Shown here: piece by piece, positions 41,691-50,331 of the stretch
Layout of the letters: each line of letters opens with the position of its first letter
Numbering within the stretch: position 1 is the stretch's first letter
Assembly (NCBI GenBank): GCA_902749685.1
Contig: CACVKW010001192.1
Coordinates: 1 to 64,000 of the forward strand
Direction of reading: 5' to 3'
Source: Olavius sp. associated proteobacterium Delta 1
Lineage (GTDB): Bacteria > Desulfobacterota > Desulfobacteria > Desulfobacterales > JAFDCJ01
DNA: 64,000 nucleotides
Program-made: the position numbers and the translations under genes
The notes under the pieces: model-generated
Told to the model about the DNA's origin: nothing
Databases searched by the model: none
The model's input: only the letters and a program-made list of their open reading frames with translations

Positions 41691-43508
41691 ATGTCAGGCA
41701 AGCTGATTCCGGCTCGAAAAGATATTTCCGATGATCACAAATGGGATTTATCCGGCCTGTTTGAATCCGATAACTCATGGGAAAGCCTGTTTAGCGCCAG
41801 CGAAGAAGACCTGGTGGTTTACGACCGGTACAAGGGCCATCTGAAAGATTCCGTGGCGATATTCAAAGAGGCGATTGAATTTCACCTGGGATTAACACGC
41901 AAACTCGAAAAAGTTTACACATACGCGCACCTGAAAAGTGATGAGGACAAGTCCGATCAGCACTACCTGGGACTTCATCAAAGAGCCCTTAATTTGTTTA
42001 CCAGGGCCTCTGAATCGGCCAGTTTCATGACGCCGGAGATGCAGGCCATTGCAGACGACGTCATCAACCAATACCTGGCAGATGATTCGTTAAATGAATT
42101 TAAATTTTATCTGGAAAAAATACTGCGGTATAAACCCCACACCCGCAGTGAATCCGAAGAACATATTCTGGCCATGACAAGAGAGATTGCCAACGGTCCG
42201 TCTCAGGTTTTCGGACAGCTGGACAATGTGGATTTGGATTTCGGCAGTATCGCAGATGAAAACGGAAGAGAAGTTGAATTAAGCCACGGAAATTTCTCAA
42301 CTTTTTTAATCAACCCCAGCCGCAATGTGCGCCGCAAGGCTTTCTTTCAGTATTATCAGGCCTATCAAAATCACCGGCACACACTGGCGGCAACCCTGGC
42401 GCAGTCCATAAAAAAAGACCTTTTCTATACCCGGGCCAGAAAGTTTTCCAATTGTCGGGTTTCCGCTCTTTTCAGCGACAACGTTTCTGAAACAGTTTAT
42501 GATAATCTGATGCAAACCGTTAAGCGTAATGTTGCGCCGCTGTTTAAATATCTTAATTTCAGGCAAAAGGTGCTCGGGTTAAATGAGCTTCACTTTTATG
42601 ATACCTATGTCCCGATCATCGAAGACGTTGAATTCCGGATGCCATACGAAGAGGCAGTTGAAGTCAGTATCAGAGCAATCGAGCCGCTGGGTGAAGCGTA
42701 CGGCCGAATCCTCAAGCAGGGTCTGCTAGGCGGCTGGGTGGACCGTTATGAAAACCGGGGCAAGCGAAGCGGAGCATATTCTTCCGGCTGTTATGACTCA
42801 CCGCCGTACATCCTGCTAAACTACGAAGAGAATAATATCAACAGCCTTTACACCCTGATGCATGAAGCCGGCCATTCCATGCATTCTTACTATTCAAAAA
42901 AAAATCAGCCATACGTAAACCACGATTATACGATTTTTGTGGCCGAGGTTGCCTCGACGTTTAATGAGGCGCTGTTAAGCCGCTATTTGCTGGAGTTCTA
43001 CAAAGACAACCCCAAGATGATAGCCTACATATTAAACCGGGAAATCGATAATATCCGCGCCACCCTGTTTCGGCAGACCATGTTTGCCGAATTTGAAAAA
43101 ATCACCCACACCATTGTTGAGACCAATCATCCGCTAACCCTGGATGTGATCTGCCAAGAATATCGTAAATTGCTCCAAATATACTTTGGCAATGCCTTGA
43201 CGCTCGACCCGGAGCTGTCACTGGAATGCCTGAGAATCCCGCACTTCTATTCCGCCTTCTACGTTTACAAATATGCTACGGGGGTTTCGGCGGCGATTGC
43301 CTTGGCTGACCAGGTTGTTGCCGAGGGAAATTCGGCCCGGCAAGCATACCTGAATTTTCTAAAGCTGGGAGGCAGCAAATTTCCCCTGGATGAGTTGCTG
43401 GATGCCGGGGTCGACATGAGTTCGGCTGAACCGGTTGAACAGGCAATCCAGCACTTCCGCAATCTGGTTGACCGGTTGATGGAAGTTTATTACCTGAATA
43501 TTGTCTGA
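41691..43508 (+). CDS. pepF: M3 family oligoendopeptidase F
   Basis: A 605-residue cytosolic zinc oligopeptidase. The thermolysin-type motif HEAGHSMHSYYS lies at about residues 390-401, and EVASTFNEAL near 420 carries the third ligand Glu. The N-terminal domain (KWDLSGLFESDNSWE..) and FRQTMFAEFE near 465 are standard PepF_N/M3 sequence. It would degrade 7-17-residue peptides. The start is supported by CAGGAGG eight bases before the ATG. The long hairpin element at 41434-41627 ends about 60 bases upstream. Confidence 0.93.
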   Translation: MSGKLIPARKDISDDHKWDLSGLFESDNSWESLFSASEEDLVVYDRYKGHLKDSVAIFKEAIEFHLGLTRKLEKVYTYAHLKSDEDKSDQHYLGLHQRALNLFTRASESASFMTPEMQAIADDVINQYLADDSLNEFKFYLEKILRYKPHTRSESEEHILAMTREIANGPSQVFGQLDNVDLDFGSIADENGREVELSHGNFSTFLINPSRNVRRKAFFQYYQAYQNHRHTLAATLAQSIKKDLFYTRARKFSNCRVSALFSDNVSETVYDNLMQTVKRNVAPLFKYLNFRQKVLGLNELHFYDTYVPIIEDVEFRMPYEEAVEVSIRAIEPLGEAYGRILKQGLLGGWVDRYENRGKRSGAYSSGCYDSPPYILLNYEENNINSLYTLMHEAGHSMHSYYSKKNQPYVNHDYTIFVAEVASTFNEALLSRYLLEFYKDNPKMIAYILNREIDNIRATLFRQTMFAEFEKITHTIVETNHPLTLDVICQEYRKLLQIYFGNALTLDPELSLECLRIPHFYSAFYVYKYATGVSAAIALADQVVAEGNSARQAYLNFLKLGGSKFPLDELLDAGVDMSSAEPVEQAIQHFRNLVDRLMEVYYLNIV

Positions 43509-43626
43509 AAAATAATGAGATCGGATGCTAATGGAATATCTGCCTCGATTTGATGAATTGAAACACCTGGTCGTAAATCGGATGGCACGTGCCGTCATAA
43601 ATGCAAAAAAACAAGGAGGCTTAACC

Positions 43627-44079
43627 ATGCAAAAACTATGCTTAACCATTTTAACGATATTCTTATTGACGACTTTAGCGTACGCGGACAGTGGTATCAT
43701 TTCCGTAAAAAGCTCACACGATGTCAAGACCACCGCCGACCGGCTTGAAAGTATGCTGAAACAAAAGGGGATGAAGGTGTTCATCCGGATTAACCATGCA
43801 CAAGGTGCCCAAAAGATCGGTAAAGATTTACGTCCCACCGAACTAATCATTTTTGGCAATCCGAAGGTTGGAACACCACTGATGCAATGTGCCCAGAGCG
43901 TTGCAATTGATCTCCCCCAAAAAGCACTGATCTGGCAGGACCCTCAGGGCCAGGTCTGGCTGTCTTATAACGATCCGAATTACCTGGTCGAACGTCACCA
44001 AATTGCAGGGTGCGGTGAAGTCATTAAAAAAGTTAAGGGCGCACTGGCTAAGTTTGCCAAGGCAGCAACAATGCCTTAG
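43627..44079 (+). CDS. Secreted DUF302 protein
   Basis: A 150-residue protein with a clear Sec signal peptide (residues 1-19, ending LAYADS) and a DUF302 domain: IISVKSSHDVKTTADRLESML near 22, HAQGAQKIGKDLRPTELIIFGNPKVGTPLM near 56-85 and the C-terminal WLSYNDPNYLVERH. DUF302 proteins are small periplasmic or membrane-associated proteins of uncertain role. The frame is open from 43525, but the ATG at 43627 has AAGGAGG in front and starts the signal peptide. It is 118 bases after pepF. Confidence 0.87.
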   Translation: MQKLCLTILTIFLLTTLAYADSGIISVKSSHDVKTTADRLESMLKQKGMKVFIRINHAQGAQKIGKDLRPTELIIFGNPKVGTPLMQCAQSVAIDLPQKALIWQDPQGQVWLSYNDPNYLVERHQIAGCGEVIKKVKGALAKFAKAATMP

Positions 44080-44327
44080 ATGAAGGTTGCAGGTTACGGA
44101 TTCAGGTGTCAGTTAAGATGCCGGCCGCGCAGCGACCAGAACAAGCGGAATTAAGACTTCGGGCTTGTTTTGTTGTCACACCCGAAGTAAAGCCTATCCT
44201 CTATAACGGAATAGCCCTCCAGGGACGAAAAATATCGTAATTCGACATTCGATATTCTGCGGTTCTGCGGTTCGCTTTTCTAAACAGGCGGGTTATTAAA
44301 GTAGAAAAAACAGGGGGCGGACAGGAT

Positions 44328-44654
44328 ATGCAGAGTTGGCTGTATTTGACCGGTGCAATACTTCTTGAAGTTGCCGGTACGAATTACATGAAATTATCGC
44401 AAGGGTTTTCCAGGTTAATCCCATCAGTATTGATTTTTGTATTTTACGGTCTTTCCTTTGTGGGCTTGACCATCGCACTCAAAAGAATAGATGTCAGCAT
44501 CGCCTATGCCGTCTGGGCCGGAATCGGCACGGCCCTGATCGCCGTCATCGGCATATTCTATTTCAAAGAACCGCTGACCCTGGTAAAGGTATTCAGCATT
44601 CTCTTGATAACAGCAGGCGTCGTCGGGCTCAATCTTGGCGGCGTTAAACATTAA
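44328..44654 (+). CDS. Small multidrug resistance (SMR) transporter, EmrE-like
   Basis: A 108-residue four-helix inner-membrane proton antiporter. The key Glu is in AILLEVAGTNYMKLSQGFSR (Glu14-15), and YAVWAGIGTALIA in helix III is the dimer/packing motif. The N-terminal half resembles EmrE/Qac exporters more than the Gdx/SugE guanidinium exporters, which carry LLEVVWA. It is single, not a paired SMR. GGACAGG precedes the ATG. The 248-base upstream spacer has no gene; hairpin-like words there are discussed under rejected items. Confidence 0.88.
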   Translation: MQSWLYLTGAILLEVAGTNYMKLSQGFSRLIPSVLIFVFYGLSFVGLTIALKRIDVSIAYAVWAGIGTALIAVIGIFYFKEPLTLVKVFSILLITAGVVGLNLGGVKH

Positions 44655-44699
44655 TTACTCCGCCCTGAAAAATACACCATACAAAAAAAGGAGCATTCT

Positions 44700-45251
44700 A
44701 TGAAAACAGGTTTGATTCTTGTCGACATTCAAAACGATTACTTTGCCGGCGGCCGCATGGAATTGTTAGAAATGCAGCAAGCCGGGTTAAAAGCGGGCGA
44801 GTTGTTATCTGTTTTTCGCCAGAGAAACTGGCCGACGGTCCATATTCAACACATCGCCGCCCAAAAAGGCGCGACATTTTTCCTTCCCGAAACTGATGGC
44901 GTCGTACTGCACGATAGCATTGAACCGCAGGGTGACGAACTAGTCATCCAAAAACATTATCCCAACAGTTTCCGGGAGACTTCGCTTTTGCAAGAGTTGG
45001 AGAGACAAGATGTAAAAAAACTGGTTATCTGCGGCGCCATGAGTCACATGTGTATCGATGCGACGACCCGGGCTGCCTTTGACCACTATTTTGATTGCAC
45101 CGTTGTGCAGGATGCCTGCGCCACTCGCGATCTGGAATTTGGCGGAAAAACCATCGCCGCCGCGGATGTCCACGGCTCCTTTATGGCAGCATTGGGATCG
45201 GCCTATGCGCGAGTAATCAGTATAGAGGAATTCAGCCGAGAAGCTGAATAA
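44700..45251 (+). CDS. Isochorismatase-family cysteine hydrolase
   Basis: A 183-residue cytosolic hydrolase of the nicotinamidase/isochorismatase superfamily. The catalytic triad is visible: Asp in LVDIQNDYF near residue 9, Lys in VIQKHYPNSF near 85 and the nucleophile Cys in CGAMSHMCIDAT near 112-119, preceded by the usual cis-peptide region. Members hydrolyse amides such as nicotinamide or N-carbamoyl compounds; the substrate is not predictable. A strong ribosome site (AAAGGAG) precedes the ATG, 45 bases after the SMR gene. Confidence 0.87.
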   Translation: MKTGLILVDIQNDYFAGGRMELLEMQQAGLKAGELLSVFRQRNWPTVHIQHIAAQKGATFFLPETDGVVLHDSIEPQGDELVIQKHYPNSFRETSLLQELERQDVKKLVICGAMSHMCIDATTRAAFDHYFDCTVVQDACATRDLEFGGKTIAAADVHGSFMAALGSAYARVISIEEFSREAE

Positions 45252-45356
45252 TTCTGGGACACAGATAAACACAGATTGCACGGATATCCCTGTAGTACGA
45301 GCCATTGCCTCCTGTCGGAGGCTGCTGCGGCGAGATGGTACAATAAGGAAATAATA

Positions 45357-45716
45357 GTGCCTAAACAGACAAAACCCATCGTAGCAATAGCAGACACTTT
45401 TGATAAGCTGGACATCAGAGTCGGAAGAATTATCGATGTTGAGTTGGAGTCGCGGACGTCGAAGCCGGCCTATAAAATGGAAATCGATTTCGGGAAATTT
45501 GGAAAACGGGTTAGTTACGGTCGTTTTACACGGCATCCGATTGAAGAAGTCAGAAACAGGCTGGTCCTGGGAGTATTAAATTTTGATGCCCGGAGTATGG
45601 GTGAGGTATTATCCGAAGTCCTGGTGCTCGGGGTTCAATTCCCCAAGGCGGACAGCGGAGAAGCCACTTTTGTTTCACCGGCTGTTGGTGCGAAAGTCGG
45701 CAGTAAATTATTTTAG
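45357..45716 (+). CDS. csaA: CsaA-like tRNA-binding / chaperone protein
   Basis: A 119-residue OB-fold protein of the CsaA family (tRNA-binding domain also found in MetRS and Arc1p). Family landmarks are FDKLDIRVGRIIDVE near 13, KPAYKMEIDFG near 38 and VLGVLNFDARSMGEVLSEVLVLGV near 75-98. The start is a GTG at 45357 with AAGGAA seven bases upstream; the longer open frame beginning at a TTG (45276) has no ribosome site and unrelated sequence. CsaA has been described as an export-related chaperone in Bacillus. Downstream is a 560-base spacer. Confidence 0.83.
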   Translation: MPKQTKPIVAIADTFDKLDIRVGRIIDVELESRTSKPAYKMEIDFGKFGKRVSYGRFTRHPIEEVRNRLVLGVLNFDARSMGEVLSEVLVLGVQFPKADSGEATFVSPAVGAKVGSKLF

Positions 45717-46276
45717 AAACTGTTTCAAAAGCCCTCCTTGGGCCCGATAAGCCTGCCTGTTGCAGATCCGGAAGACGGGAGAAAATTAAGCCTGGAAGCG
45801 AAAAGGCGGTCAGGATTTTTCCTTTTCACAACCGACAACTTACAACATACCAAATTCGCACAACCTCAACTAAATACTTGACATTTTAAGCCAATCCGAT
45901 AATACCGGTGTAGCAGGTGGATAGATTGCTGCAACGGTAAGCTCTACCCCCTCTGTTACATCGGCATTTCACGCATCTTATCGCGACTTGATCCTGCATA
46001 TAGTATCAGCCTTATTGTTTAAACCCAACGAAAGGAGATATCAAGAGATAATCCCAAAGATTTTTTAAAGGGGTGCGAACTCCTGTATAATTTTTTCATC
46101 GATTTTGCGCTTTTTAAAAAAAAATTTTGCAGAGCCGCAAAGCAGGCCAAGGTAAAGCAGTCATTAAATCTTGGCGTCTTTGCGTGAGACCTTTTCGGTT
46201 CCGGTTCATCCGGGTTAGATTTTAGGCAATAGCAGGGCAGACTCTGGGTAATACATTGAAAAAAAAGGAGGCATTT
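45717..46276. other. spacer with weak promoter-like sequence and degenerate family D repeat
   Basis: There is no gene in 560 bases. A TTGACA at 45878-45883 is followed by GATAAT at 45898-45903, but the 14-base gap is too short for a standard promoter. At 46125-46190 a degenerate CAAAGC..GTCTTTGCG palindrome resembles family D. An AAAGGAG at 46031 has no open frame after it. I see no tRNA or riboswitch fold. Confidence 0.35.
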
Positions 46277-46750
46277 ATGAGTGACCAGGTTGTTTACATA
46301 TCGAATTCCAGAATTGAACGGGTAAAGGGACCCTTGCGCCGGGCCTATCTGCCCCAGGTGAAAGAGCCGGTTAAATTCGGGGTGCATTCCGAAATTGCCG
46401 AACACTACGGGATGGATCCGGAGGTACATGAGCCGCAGGCCACAACGCTGGATTATGTGGTTGCTTCAGCCGGGGGCTGACTGACCGGCACCTTCGGTGG
46501 CGCGCTGGAAGCGCGTAAGATACCTGCCGGCGAGGGAGTATTGACTTCAGACGTACGCGGTGAGATCGAGAAAGACGGCAATGTCCTGGTGATCAAGCGG
46601 ATTCACGTAACCTACCACCTGAAATTAAAACCGGAGCAGCGCGAAACCGCCGAGCGGGTGCTTGATTTTCATGCTGATAAATGTCCGGTGGCCCGCACGA
46701 TCAAGGGCTGTGTGGATATATCAACTGATTTGAAAATGGAAGATATATGA
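46277..46750 (+). CDS. OsmC-like protein with in-frame UGA (probable selenocysteine, Sec68)
   Basis: Read straight through the TGA at 46478-46480, the frame encodes a 157-residue OsmC/Ohr-superfamily protein. The usual peroxidatic Cys motif appears as ASAGG-U-LTGTFGGALEAR, and the second conserved Cys is in HADKCPVART (residue 136). OsmC-type proteins reduce organic peroxides through these two residues. Both halves are in the same frame with no other stop. AAGGAGG sits at correct distance before the ATG at 46277; the second half has no ribosome site or suitable start of its own. A SECIS-like hairpin follows the TGA. The alternative, a nonsense-mutated pseudogene, is less likely because the stop falls exactly at the catalytic residue. 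Confidence 0.8.
46478..46515 (+). promoter_or_regulatory. UGA codon and putative bacterial SECIS hairpin
   Basis: After the TGA (46478-46480), CGCGC (46501-46505) pairs perfectly with GCGCG (46511-46515) around a TGGAA loop. The loop starts 25 bases after the UGA, within the distance known for bacterial SECIS elements, and carries G residues at its start as those elements require. An additional small CACC-TTC-GGTG hairpin lies between. Confidence 0.6.
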
Positions 46751-46886
46751 TGTTGGATTAGATAGTTTGGATGGTTGGGTTGTGTTTAACAAAGCCCGTT
46801 TATCTTTTACTTTAATCATTGGTTGGTGTGCCGCCGACTCTTTTGAAAAATTAAAGGGAAGGCGGCAAATCAAGGAGGATGGTTCC

Positions 46887-47672
46887 ATGGGCGGCTTAAT
46901 CGAAATCAAGCAGCATGATTCTATTGCAGAAGTCGACTTAAATCGACCCGCCGCGTACAATGCGTTTAATTACGAGATGATTTCACAACTGGCTGACCAC
47001 CTGACCGCTCTGGCTTCAGACAATACTGTCAGGGCTGTTGTCATTGCCGGAAACGGCAAAGCCTTTTGTGCCGGAGGTGATTTAAAGTGGGCCCTTGAAT
47101 ATTCAAACCGGCCGGCCGCTGCCTTCCATACACTGGCCGGACAGTTTCATCTGGCCATATTAGAGATTCGAAGAATGCCAAAACCGGTCGTCGCCGCCAT
47201 CAACGGGGCGGCGGCCGGTGGCGGATTTTCGTTGGCGCTGGCCTGTGATTTGAGAGTGGCCGAAAATTCCGCTGTGTTGAGGCAGGCGTATACCGCCAGC
47301 GGATTATGCATCGACGGCGGCGGTTCATTCACCCTGCCCCGCTTGGTGGGATATGCACGAGCGCTGGAAATTGCGGCCTTTGATGAACCGATCCCGGCCA
47401 GTCGTGCCCTGGAATGGGGCCTGGTGACGAAAGTGGTTGAAGATGGACAGGCCCGGGAAGAAGCCTGCAAAATGGCCGGCCAAATCGCCCGGGGATCGCT
47501 AAACTCTTTTGCCTGGTCCAAGAAATTGATCACGGATTCTTTTAATACGTCCTTTGAAACCCAAATTGAAAACGAGAGAGCGGCACTCGAGGCTTGTGCC
47601 GATCATCGCGACGGCCTGGAAGGATTATCCGCTTTTTCGCAAAAGCGTAAACCACAATTCGGGTTGAAGTAG
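46887..47672 (+). CDS. Enoyl-CoA hydratase/isomerase family protein (PaaG-like crotonase)
   Basis: A 261-residue cytosolic crotonase. The oxyanion-hole segments are AFCAGGDLKWA near residue 60 and AAAGGGFSLALACDLRVA near 108. Both Glu residues of classical enoyl-CoA hydratase (E144 and E164 in rat) are absent: GGGFSLAL has Ser, and the second position is in QAYTASG. An Asp is found in GLCIDGGGSF, where PaaG-type ring isomerases have their catalytic Asp (PDGG). An isomerase or other non-hydratase role is therefore likelier. The open frame begins at 46767, but the ATG at 46887 has AAGGAGG before it. A MaoC-type gene follows 55 bases later. Confidence 0.85.
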   Translation: MGGLIEIKQHDSIAEVDLNRPAAYNAFNYEMISQLADHLTALASDNTVRAVVIAGNGKAFCAGGDLKWALEYSNRPAAAFHTLAGQFHLAILEIRRMPKPVVAAINGAAAGGGFSLALACDLRVAENSAVLRQAYTASGLCIDGGGSFTLPRLVGYARALEIAAFDEPIPASRALEWGLVTKVVEDGQAREEACKMAGQIARGSLNSFAWSKKLITDSFNTSFETQIENERAALEACADHRDGLEGLSAFSQKRKPQFGLK

Positions 47673-47727
47673 AATTTCGGGTTCATCGCCGGAATGTTTA
47701 ATTTCGCTTGCGAGACTAAAAACCCCA

Positions 47728-48657
47728 ATGGAAATCAGTCCCAAATTAGTCGGTACCCACCTAAAACCGTACTCTGCCCAAATTCATTGGCGTGACACCA
47801 TGAACTATGCGGCAGCAATATATGATAGCAATCCACTGTTTTTTGACGATGAACGGGATGGGGGAGTTCTGGTCCATCCCATGTTCAGTGTTGCCGTAAC
47901 CTGGCCGATCGTTGAACATTTATCACAGTATCTTGATACGGCAGATATTCCGCTTGAGGTACTCGTGACCCAGGTCCATTACAGCGAACATCTGATATTT
48001 CACCGTCAAATCAGGCCGGATGAGGAGCTTGCGATCAAGGGCAAAATCGTGGCCGTATTACCGCACCGGGCCGGTAGCCACATCGTCGTCCGGTTCCAGG
48101 CATTTGATCAAGCTCAGAAGTTGGTATTTACCGAATTCAACGGGGCCATGTTGAGAGGCGTTCAATGCGGGGGTGCCGGCCAAAAAGAGGAAAACTATCC
48201 GGCAACTCCAGATGGCAGAGATGTCCATCAGCTGCGCTGGGAGAAAAAAATTACCATCGACCCGCTCCTGCCGTTTATCTATGATGGGTGTACCAATATC
48301 GTGTTTCCCATCCATACCTCTAAAAAATTCGCCCATCTGGTCGGCCTGCCGGACATCATACTTCAGGGTACGGCAACCCTTGCTCTGGCAGTACGAGAAT
48401 TAATCAGGCGCGAGGCCGAAAGCCAGCCTTGGCGGCTAAAGGAAATATATTGCCGGTTTAGCGGGATGGTGCTTCCCGGCAGTGATATAACCTTGCAAGT
48501 CTATGAGCCGTTAGCGGATCAAAAAATCGGTTGCAGTTTCTTTGATGTTTTAAACCAGACGGGTGAAAAAGTTCTTAGTCACGGGTATGCTTTAATTACT
48601 CCGCCTGCGGCGGATGAGCGAAGCGAACTAAGTTCTGCTTTTCTTTGCTTCCTATGA
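47728..48657 (+). CDS. MaoC-like double-hotdog dehydratase/hydratase
   Basis: A 309-residue protein made of two hotdog domains. The N-terminal one has MNYAAAIYDSNPLFFDDERDGGVLVHPMF (residues about 25-53; the hydratase-2 motif normally reads NPxHxD..G..aHGM), where the His is partly replaced. The second has KKFAHLVGLPDIILQGTATLAL, with a similar fold element. It would act on CoA thioesters, fitting its place after the PaaG-like crotonase. The last 20 residues come from repeat-like DNA (GCGGATGAGCGAAGCGAAC). Its stop overlaps the next ATG (ATGA). Confidence 0.75.
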   Translation: MEISPKLVGTHLKPYSAQIHWRDTMNYAAAIYDSNPLFFDDERDGGVLVHPMFSVAVTWPIVEHLSQYLDTADIPLEVLVTQVHYSEHLIFHRQIRPDEELAIKGKIVAVLPHRAGSHIVVRFQAFDQAQKLVFTEFNGAMLRGVQCGGAGQKEENYPATPDGRDVHQLRWEKKITIDPLLPFIYDGCTNIVFPIHTSKKFAHLVGLPDIILQGTATLALAVRELIRREAESQPWRLKEIYCRFSGMVLPGSDITLQVYEPLADQKIGCSFFDVLNQTGEKVLSHGYALITPPAADERSELSSAFLCFL

Positions 48658-50249
48658 CGAAAAAACTGAAATTTATATTTGATCCGGTTTTTCTCCTGGT
48701 TTTGGTCCTCGGTGCCGGCTCGTGCCTGTTTCGACTCGGAATGGCCGATCTAGATATCGACGAATCTTATACGGCCCTGGTTGCCGGGGAACATTTCGGG
48801 CAGATATTCAGTTCGGTTAAAGCTGCATCAACACCGCCCCTTTATTTTTATCTGCTGTGGGGATGGCAAACGCTGTTCGGTTCGGCCCCCGTTGCATTGA
48901 GACTCCTGTCCGTTTCAATCGGACTCATCGCCCTGACAGTGACTTACTTGATAACCCGTAGTATCCTCCATCAATCGGCGGCCCGCTGGAGTGCATTTTT
49001 AATGGCGATAAGCCCCCTGTGGCTTTTTCGTTCCAGAGATGTTCGCATGTACTCTCTGGTTGCCCTATTGGCCCTACTTGCATTGGCGGCCTTGTATCGG
49101 GCCTTTTTGCGAAACCGTCCACGGGACTGGATTATTGTCACTTTTGTGTTGACTGCCGGATGTTATACTCACAATGTCCTGGTATTTTTACTGCCCATCG
49201 CACTATTGCCGTTTGGGATGCCACGGTTCAAAGAACGACGCCTGGCATCGGTCTCGGCTGTTTTTCTGGCCATCGCCCTCTGGCTGCCCTGGCTGCCGGT
49301 TATCCTGGATCAGGCGGGCTCTGTAGCACTTCAGTGGCTCGTTCCGTTCTGGGAGGCGCTACCACCGGCCCTGGCCCTTCCAAAGAGCCTGCTTGTTTTG
49401 GTTCCAGGGACCGCTTATCCAATCATTATGCGGCCCATGCCGGATCAAGCCGGATTTATTATTTTAATACCGATATTATTTGTCGGAGGCGCCCTTTTTT
49501 ATGCCATTCGGCCGCTTGCCGACTGCCGGCAACAAACGGCAGCAAAGCTGTCCCAACCCGAGATTCGTTGGCTGTTGATCGCTTTTCTGTTCGGTCCTTT
49601 GCTATTGATGTGGGGGTACAGTATTAGCGTGCGCCCGATCTATCTGGTCGGGCGCTACGATATTGTCGCGTTACCGGCCTTTTGCATGCTTGCAGGCTGG
49701 GGTATTTCTCGCTGGGTAAAATCGGGGAGGCCAACCTGGCTGCGGCTTCGAAGCATCATCGTTATCGTTTTGCTCGGCAGCATGTGGATGACAACCCTTG
49801 TCCCTTACTATCAAGGTTTAAAAAACCCACGTTTTATGCGCAGCAGCTTATCGGCCTCATTTCTTGTAGACAAGATGCAGCCGGGGGATGCCTTGGTTTA
49901 TCAGGGTTTGAGACGGTCCAGGCTTGAATACGCCCTTGGCCGCCGTGGGTTCATACCATCCCATCAGAGCAGTTTTCCCGCTGAAATCGACCGGCACCCG
50001 GCCTGGATTTCGATAGAAGATATGATGTCCCGCATGGATGATTTGCACCATGAGGGCCTCAACCTTTCAAAGACGCTCCATCTATATGCCGGCGCGGAGC
50101 ATCGCGTCTGGATCGCCACCGCCGGTGTCAACCCGATAAATCAGCTCCTGTTGGAGCTGCTAAGTCAACGATTCAAAATTGATGGCGCCATGAGCTCTCC
50201 TGATCTTGGAATCTATTGTTTGAAACCTGTCGCATTAAAATCCCATTGA
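48654..50249 (+). CDS. GT39/ArnT-like membrane glycosyltransferase
   Basis: A 531-residue inner-membrane protein with about ten hydrophobic helices and a C-terminal periplasmic-type domain. The first loop after TM1 has DLDIDESYTALVAGE, the Asp-Glu motif of the PMT/ArnT (GT-C) superfamily, and STPPLYFYLLWGWQ follows as in ArnT and its relatives. These enzymes transfer a sugar from a polyprenyl-phosphate donor to lipid or protein. The acceptor is unknown. The start ATG (48654) overlaps the stop of the MaoC gene. Confidence 0.82.
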   Translation: MTKKLKFIFDPVFLLVLVLGAGSCLFRLGMADLDIDESYTALVAGEHFGQIFSSVKAASTPPLYFYLLWGWQTLFGSAPVALRLLSVSIGLIALTVTYLITRSILHQSAARWSAFLMAISPLWLFRSRDVRMYSLVALLALLALAALYRAFLRNRPRDWIIVTFVLTAGCYTHNVLVFLLPIALLPFGMPRFKERRLASVSAVFLAIALWLPWLPVILDQAGSVALQWLVPFWEALPPALALPKSLLVLVPGTAYPIIMRPMPDQAGFIILIPILFVGGALFYAIRPLADCRQQTAAKLSQPEIRWLLIAFLFGPLLLMWGYSISVRPIYLVGRYDIVALPAFCMLAGWGISRWVKSGRPTWLRLRSIIVIVLLGSMWMTTLVPYYQGLKNPRFMRSSLSASFLVDKMQPGDALVYQGLRRSRLEYALGRRGFIPSHQSSFPAEIDRHPAWISIEDMMSRMDDLHHEGLNLSKTLHLYAGAEHRVWIATAGVNPINQLLLELLSQRFKIDGAMSSPDLGIYCLKPVALKSH

Positions 50250-50331
50250 GTTAAATCAATCGGAATCAAAAAACACCGTTGCAGCATTGATCATGGTGGT
50301 CTTGGGTCTAATTAAGGCCAACGCTTTCCCA

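Noticed and set aside
44080-44327. Guanidine-II (mini-ykkC) riboswitch before the SMR gene
   Set aside because: Two ACGR words occur (ACGG near 44206, GGGACGA near 44222), but only the first sits in a short 4-bp stem and the second has no pairing CCC after it. The protein is also EmrE-like, not Gdx-like.
45878-45905. Promoter TTGACA..GATAAT before the Sec-OsmC gene
   Set aside because: The 14-base spacing is too short for sigma70, and alternative -10 choices match poorly; kept only as a weak note.
46256-46480. Stand-alone 74-residue protein ending at the TGA
   Set aside because: Its sequence stops in the middle of an OsmC fold, and the following frame completes it; reading the TGA as Sec explains both halves.
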